A DNA stretch of 64,000 bases. Origin: JBCBGF01 sp039820585 (GTDB lineage Bacteria; Pseudomonadota; Alphaproteobacteria; Rhodobacterales; Rhodobacteraceae). A program made the position numbers and the translations under genes. The number at the start of each line of letters is the position of its first letter. The first letter of the stretch is position 1. The stretch is from NCBI GenBank assembly GCA_039820585.1, contig JBCBPV010000003.1:1-64000 (forward strand), in the 5' to 3' direction. Shown here in pieces: positions 60,450-64,000 of the stretch. The notes under the pieces are model-generated. The model saw only the letters and a program-made list of their open reading frames with translations. It was not told where the DNA came from and searched no databases.

Positions 60450-61147
60450 AGGGCGTCGTCCCGCGGCGCGTAAAGATCGGCAAAGGCCAGCCGCACCGCT
60501 TCCGTGGCGTGGCGCGTGCGCACTTCGATATGGGTGCGCATCATGTCAGATGCCGCCACCGCATCGCCCGCGCGCACCCGTTCCAGGATCGCCCGATGGC
60601 GTGCCGTGGTCGTCTCACCCGCCGCCTGCAACTGGCGCAGGTCCGCGGCGCGGACATATCGGATCTTGTCATAGATCGTGCGCAGCATGCTCACCAACTC
60701 CGGATTGCCCGATTGCGTGCACAAACCCAGATGAAATGCCTCATCCAGCGCCATCAGGCGCATCGCATCGGTGCAGGTGGCATATTCCTCGGCACTGTCA
60801 TCCAGCGTGCCATCCAGCACGCCCAACGCCGCTGGATCGGCGCGCAGGGCGGCCTGGCGCACGGCTTCGCACTCGATGGCGATCCGCGCCTCGTACAGAT
60901 GCATGATCCGCTCGGGCGATAGCGGCCGACAGAAAAAGCCGCGGCCTGCCTGCAATTCGATAAACCCCTCTGCCACCAACCGGTTAAGCGCCTCTCTTAA
61001 TGGCGTGCGACTGGCGCCCAGGCGCCGCGACAGTTCAGACTCGTTGATCCGCTCCCCAGGCTTGAACTCGAACGTCGCAGCCATCTGGCGCAGCTGGGTG
61101 TAAAGCGTACTGACGGCATCGCTGAAATCGGGGGCCGTGGTGGTCAT
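60446..61147 (-). CDS. GntR family regulator, FCD (FadR-like) subfamily
   Basis: 233 aa. N-terminal winged helix (FEFKPGERINESELSRRLGASRTPLREALNRLVAEGFIELQAGRGFFCRPL) and an all-helical FCD effector domain with metal-binding Asp/His (DEAFHLGLC, RHRAILERVRAGD, RTHIEVR). The ATG at 61147 fits; upstream open sequence is the divergent promoter. A TTGTATACAG element at 61220 is a candidate binding site. Confidence 0.92.
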   Translation of the reverse strand: MTTTAPDFSDAVSTLYTQLRQMAATFEFKPGERINESELSRRLGASRTPLREALNRLVAEGFIELQAGRGFFCRPLSPERIMHLYEARIAIECEAVRQAALRADPAALGVLDGTLDDSAEEYATCTDAMRLMALDEAFHLGLCTQSGNPELVSMLRTIYDKIRYVRAADLRQLQAAGETTTARHRAILERVRAGDAVAASDMMRTHIEVRTRHATEAVRLAFADLYAPRDDAL

Positions 61148-61219
61148 GGAAGGTCTGCCCTTTCTGATCATGCACAGTCTACCGCAGGACTTGTGCGGGG
61201 GGCAACGCTGTGTAAGGCT

Positions 61220-61229
61220 TTGTATACAG
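61220..61229. promoter_or_regulatory. Candidate GntR (FCD) operator TTGTATACAG
   Basis: The perfect TGTATACA palindrome inside TTGTATACAG is close to the TTGTATACAA half-site pattern bound by FCD-type GntR regulators. It lies 72 bp upstream of the gntR ATG, in the divergent region facing the DadA-like gene. Confidence 0.5.
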
Positions 61230-61286
61230 CCGGGTGGGTGCGGACCCGGCGTATGGGTCACACATCCAGGACACGGGGGCACGGGG

Positions 61287-62528
61287 ATTACGCAAAAAGT
61301 CGTCATAGCAGGCGCTGGCATCGTCGGCGTGTCCACGGGGATCTGGCTGCGCCGGTTCTCGGACGCGGACGTCACGATCATCGACCGCCTGCCACCCGGC
61401 GAAGGCACGTCCCACGGCAACGCCGGCGTCATCGCAGCCTGTTCCATTGCGCCAGTGACGGCCCCCGGCCTGATCGGCAAGGCGCCCAAGATGCTGATGA
61501 ACCCCGACTTCCCGCTGTTCATGCGCTGGGGCTATTTCCCCAAGCTGCTGCCCTGGTTGATGAAATACCTCGCCAACGCCAATGACAGCGACACGCGCCG
61601 GATCGCCAAGGGACTGACCACCATCGTCGGCGACAGCGTGGATCAGCACAAAGCCCTGGTGGCCGAGACCGCCGCCGCCGATTGGGTCACTGACTGCGAC
61701 TATTCCTTCGCCTATGCCACCCGTGCGGCGTTTGAAGGCGACGCCTACACCTGGGCGCTCCGCCGAGAGGCGGGGTTCGATCCGGTGGTGCGCGAAGGCG
61801 CGGCCGTCCGCGAGTTCGAACCAAACCTCTCCGCTGATATCGGCTGCCTCGCCACGATGACCGACCACGGCTTCATCCGCGACCCTGGCGGCTATGTCAA
61901 AGCGCTGGCCTCCGTGTTTGAGGGGCTCGGCGGCACCATCCGCCAGTCCGAAATCAAGGATTTTGAAACCACCGATGGCCAAGTGACGGCAACCCTCACC
62001 GCCGACGGCCCCGTTCCCTGCGACCGCGTGATCCTCGCCACAGGCGTCTGGTCCAAACCGCTGATGAAAAAGCTTGGCCTCACCATCCCGATCGAGACCG
62101 AGCGCGGTTATCATATCGTTTTCGAAGACGCCGACGGCGGCCCAAACCATCCGATCATGGTCGCCAGCGGCAAGTTTGTCGCCACGCCCATGGCCGCAGG
62201 CCTGCGCTGCGCCGGCGTGGTCGAGTTCGGCGGCCTCGACGCGGGCCCCAATGCCGACGCCCTCAGCCTTCTGCGCAAGCACACAAAAGCCGCCTTCCCG
62301 AACCTCACCCATGGCGCGGAAATCGAATGGCTCGGCCACCGCCCGGCGCCATCCGACAGCCTGCCGCTCATCGGTGAGGTGCGCAATACCGGCATCTTCA
62401 CCGCCTTCGGCCACCACCACATCGGATTGACCGGCGGCCCAAAGACCGGAAGGATGGTGGCGGGACTTGTCGCGGACCAGCCGGTCAACACCGACCTTCA
62501 GGCCTTCAGCCCCATGCGCTTTGCCTGA
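61287..62528 (+). CDS. DadA-like FAD-dependent D-amino acid dehydrogenase; start probably ATT
   Basis: About 413 aa. Dinucleotide-binding KVVIAGAGIVGVSTGIWLRR at the extreme N-terminus, the DAO fold, and C-terminal GEVRNTGIFTAFGHHHIGLTGGPKTGRMVAGL. The homologous reading begins at an ATT (61287) followed by TQKVVIAGAG; no ATG, GTG or TTG lies nearby in frame, and the next upstream starts would place dozens of unrelated residues over the regulator promoter. An ATT start or an upstream alternative start needs checking. It oxidises D-amino acids to keto acids. Confidence 0.85.
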   Translation: MTQKVVIAGAGIVGVSTGIWLRRFSDADVTIIDRLPPGEGTSHGNAGVIAACSIAPVTAPGLIGKAPKMLMNPDFPLFMRWGYFPKLLPWLMKYLANANDSDTRRIAKGLTTIVGDSVDQHKALVAETAAADWVTDCDYSFAYATRAAFEGDAYTWALRREAGFDPVVREGAAVREFEPNLSADIGCLATMTDHGFIRDPGGYVKALASVFEGLGGTIRQSEIKDFETTDGQVTATLTADGPVPCDRVILATGVWSKPLMKKLGLTIPIETERGYHIVFEDADGGPNHPIMVASGKFVATPMAAGLRCAGVVEFGGLDAGPNADALSLLRKHTKAAFPNLTHGAEIEWLGHRPAPSDSLPLIGEVRNTGIFTAFGHHHIGLTGGPKTGRMVAGLVADQPVNTDLQAFSPMRFA

Positions 62529-62569
62529 TACCCGCAACCAAAAACAAAACGACCAACAAGGAGAGACCC

Positions 62570-63550
62570 ATGAAAACACTCACAACAACCCTCGCCGCCG
62601 TGGCGACCACAGCGCTTGTCGCCCTGCCAGTTGCCGCGCAGGAAAAATGGGACCTGCCGATGGCCTATTCGGGGTCCAACTTCCACTCCGTCACCGGGGC
62701 CGAGTTCGCCGAATGCGTGACCACCGGCACCGGCGGCGCGATTGAGATCACGACCCATCCCTCAGGCTCGCTCTTCGCGGGCGCCGACATCAAGCGCGCG
62801 GTCCAGACCGGTCAGGTGCCCATCGGTGAGCGCCTCCTGTCGGGCCACCAGAACGAAAGCGCGATCTTCGGCTGGGATTCGGTGCCGTTCCTCGTGTCCT
62901 CCTTCGACGAGCACGAGAAACTCTATGAAGTCGCCAAACCGCATCTGGAAGAGCTGCTGGCAGAGCAGAACATGACGATGCTCTATTCCGTGCCGTGGCC
63001 ACCACAGGGCCTTTACTTCAACAAGGAAGTCACCTCGGTGTCCGACATGGAAGGCATCAAGTTCCGCTCCTACAACAACGCCACAGCGCGACTGGCCGAA
63101 CTGACCGGCATGCTCCCGGTTCAGATCGAAGCCGCTGAAATCAGCCAGGCCTTCGCCACCGGTGTGGCCGAATCCATGGTGTCGTCGGGTGCCACCGGCT
63201 ACGACCGCAAGGTCTGGGAAAGCCTCAGCCACTTCTACTCGGTCGATGCCTGGCTCCCGCGCAATTACATGTTGATTAACAACGACGTGTGGGCCGATGT
63301 GGATGAGGCCAACAAGAACGTCATCAACGCCTGTGCCGGCATGGCCGAATACGCGGGCACCTGGCGCGCCAAGGAATACACCGGCTTCACGCTGGCGGGC
63401 CTGGCCGCAGGTGGCATGACAGTGGAACCCGCAGGCGACACGCTGATGGGCGAGTTGAAGGCCATTGGTGAGACGATGACCGCCGAATGGCTGGAAGCCG
63501 CGGGCGAGACCGGCCAAGCCATCGTCGACGCCTACAACGCCGCGCAATAA
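62570..63550 (+). CDS. dctP: TRAP transporter solute-binding protein DctP
   Basis: 326 aa. The signal peptide MKTLTTTLAAVATTALVALPVAAQ is cleaved before EKWDLPMAYSG. FHSVTGAEFAECVTTGTGGAIEITTHPSGSLFAGADIKRAVQTGQVPIGE is the DctP region. AAGGAG lies 8 bases before the ATG. It is followed by a stem-loop and then dctQ. The DadA/racemase neighbours suggest an amino- or hydroxy-acid ligand. Confidence 0.94.
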   Translation: MKTLTTTLAAVATTALVALPVAAQEKWDLPMAYSGSNFHSVTGAEFAECVTTGTGGAIEITTHPSGSLFAGADIKRAVQTGQVPIGERLLSGHQNESAIFGWDSVPFLVSSFDEHEKLYEVAKPHLEELLAEQNMTMLYSVPWPPQGLYFNKEVTSVSDMEGIKFRSYNNATARLAELTGMLPVQIEAAEISQAFATGVAESMVSSGATGYDRKVWESLSHFYSVDAWLPRNYMLINNDVWADVDEANKNVINACAGMAEYAGTWRAKEYTGFTLAGLAAGGMTVEPAGDTLMGELKAIGETMTAEWLEAAGETGQAIVDAYNAAQ

Positions 63551-63557
63551 GTGTTCC

Positions 63558-63586
63558 GCCCGGGCCCGCCAATGCCGGGCCCGGGC
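63558..63586 (+). promoter_or_regulatory. Stem-loop between dctP and dctQ
   Basis: The perfect 11-bp arms GCCCGGGCCCG and CGGGCCCGGGC surround a 7-base loop CCAATGC, 7 bases after the dctP stop, with no T-run. Confidence 0.7.
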
Positions 63587-63610
63587 ATCCCCCAAACGGC
63601 GGAGCCCCCC

Positions 63611-64000
63611 ATGACCCCGATCCTACGCGGTATCCGCCGCGTCCTTGATTTCATATATCTCGCCTCTGGCATCCTGGCCGCCCTATGCCTGATCGCCATC
63701 CTTCTACTCATCGTCGCGCAAATGATCGCCCGCTGGACGGGGGAGATCTTTCCCGGCGCCGCCAACTACGCAGGCTACGCCATGGCCGCCGCCAGCTTCT
63801 TCGCCTTCGCCAATGCGCTGAACCGCGGCTCGCACATCCGGGTCTCCCTGGTCCTGAACGCCGTTCCCCAGCGTTTCAAACGCTTTATGGAGATCTGGTG
63901 CTTCACCATCGCCGCCGCCGTGATGTGGTACTTCACCTATTACGCCTACTGGTTCGCGTTCTGGTCGTGGAAGTTTAACGAGGTCAGCCAGGCCCAGGAC
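63611..64000 (+). CDS. dctQ: TRAP transporter small permease DctQ, C-terminus cut by window edge
   Basis: 130 codons are visible with no stop. It starts MTPILRGIRRVLDFIYLASG. Three hydrophobic helices are seen (about 15-37, 50-68, 92-115), with NALNRGSHIRVSLVLN, the DctQ signature loop. GGAG lies 7 bases before the ATG at 63611. A dctM gene is expected just past the window. Confidence 0.9.
   Translation, partial: MTPILRGIRRVLDFIYLASGILAALCLIAILLLIVAQMIARWTGEIFPGAANYAGYAMAAASFFAFANALNRGSHIRVSLVLNAVPQRFKRFMEIWCFTIAAAVMWYFTYYAYWFAFWSWKFNEVSQAQD

Noticed and set aside
61179..62579. 466-codon open frame on the minus strand
   Set aside because: Antisense to the DadA-like gene, which has a full FAD-binding signature.

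Overview
The window is GC-rich, tightly packed bacterial chromosome. ABC and TRAP uptake operons, a molybdenum hydroxylase cluster of the form II CO-dehydrogenase type, BKACE/sulfatase catabolism and FCD-GntR/IclR regulators together suggest an alphaproteobacterium, most likely a marine Rhodobacteraceae (Roseobacter-group) organism. This is inference from gene content; there is no rRNA gene to confirm it, and I see no tRNA gene, CRISPR array or intact insertion sequence.

Layout. (1) 1-6558, minus: a peptide/nickel-type ABC operon (binding protein, two permeases, two ATPases) ending in an M24 metallopeptidase cut by the window edge. (2) 6968-8074: an Old Yellow Enzyme. (3) 8075-8810: a gene-poor gap. 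(4) 8811-16861: a form II CoxL-type molybdenum hydroxylase (coxM, coxL, coxS) with accessory genes coxG, coxE and coxD, divergent from an XdhC/CoxF-type gene and a MobA-like nucleotidyltransferase. (5) 16862-17800: decayed DNA holding the front of an isoquinoline-oxidoreductase-type 2Fe-2S subunit with an in-frame TAG. (6) 17801-21373: a giant modular glycoside hydrolase with a probable type I secretion tail, followed by the decayed 3' end of a family III CoA-transferase. (7) 21891-25514: a DUF2339 membrane protein and a zinc-protease-like lipoprotein. (8) 25609-40756: a complete-looking type II secretion system (T2SS) split into two divergent arms. The minus arm is gspE-F-G-H-I-J-K-O-D; the plus arm is DUF1800, DUF1501, gspL, gspM, gspC. 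(9) 40759-49117: a TAXI-TRAP transporter, two formylglycine-type sulfatases, a GST and an IclR regulator. (10) 49114-57652: a ten-gene minus operon (cyclase, cupin, SDR, 3-hydroxyacyl-CoA-type dehydrogenase, LivKGFHM transporter, BKACE), preceded by a TfdB-like flavin hydroxylase. (11) 59715-64000: a GntR regulator and an Asp/Glu-racemase-family enzyme, divergent from a DadA-like oxidase and a DctPQ(M) TRAP transporter.

How the parts fit. Most of the window takes up and breaks down organic solutes: peptides, sulfated compounds, beta-keto or carnitine-like acids, and D- or racemised amino acids. The most unusual part is the secretion region. A DUF1800/DUF1501 pair, with Sec-like and Tat-like signals respectively, lies inside the plus arm of the T2SS, and the secretin carries a C-terminal SPOR domain. 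I infer that the pair is a dedicated cargo or surface complex of this machine.

Two regulatory patterns recur. A long palindrome in the iclR/sulfatase promoter region has a diverged copy 75 bp upstream of the cyclase/liv/BKACE operon, which suggests one IclR regulon. All four binding-protein-to-permease junctions (opp, TAXI, liv, DctP) carry a strong stem-loop, a typical way to keep binding-protein mRNA in excess.
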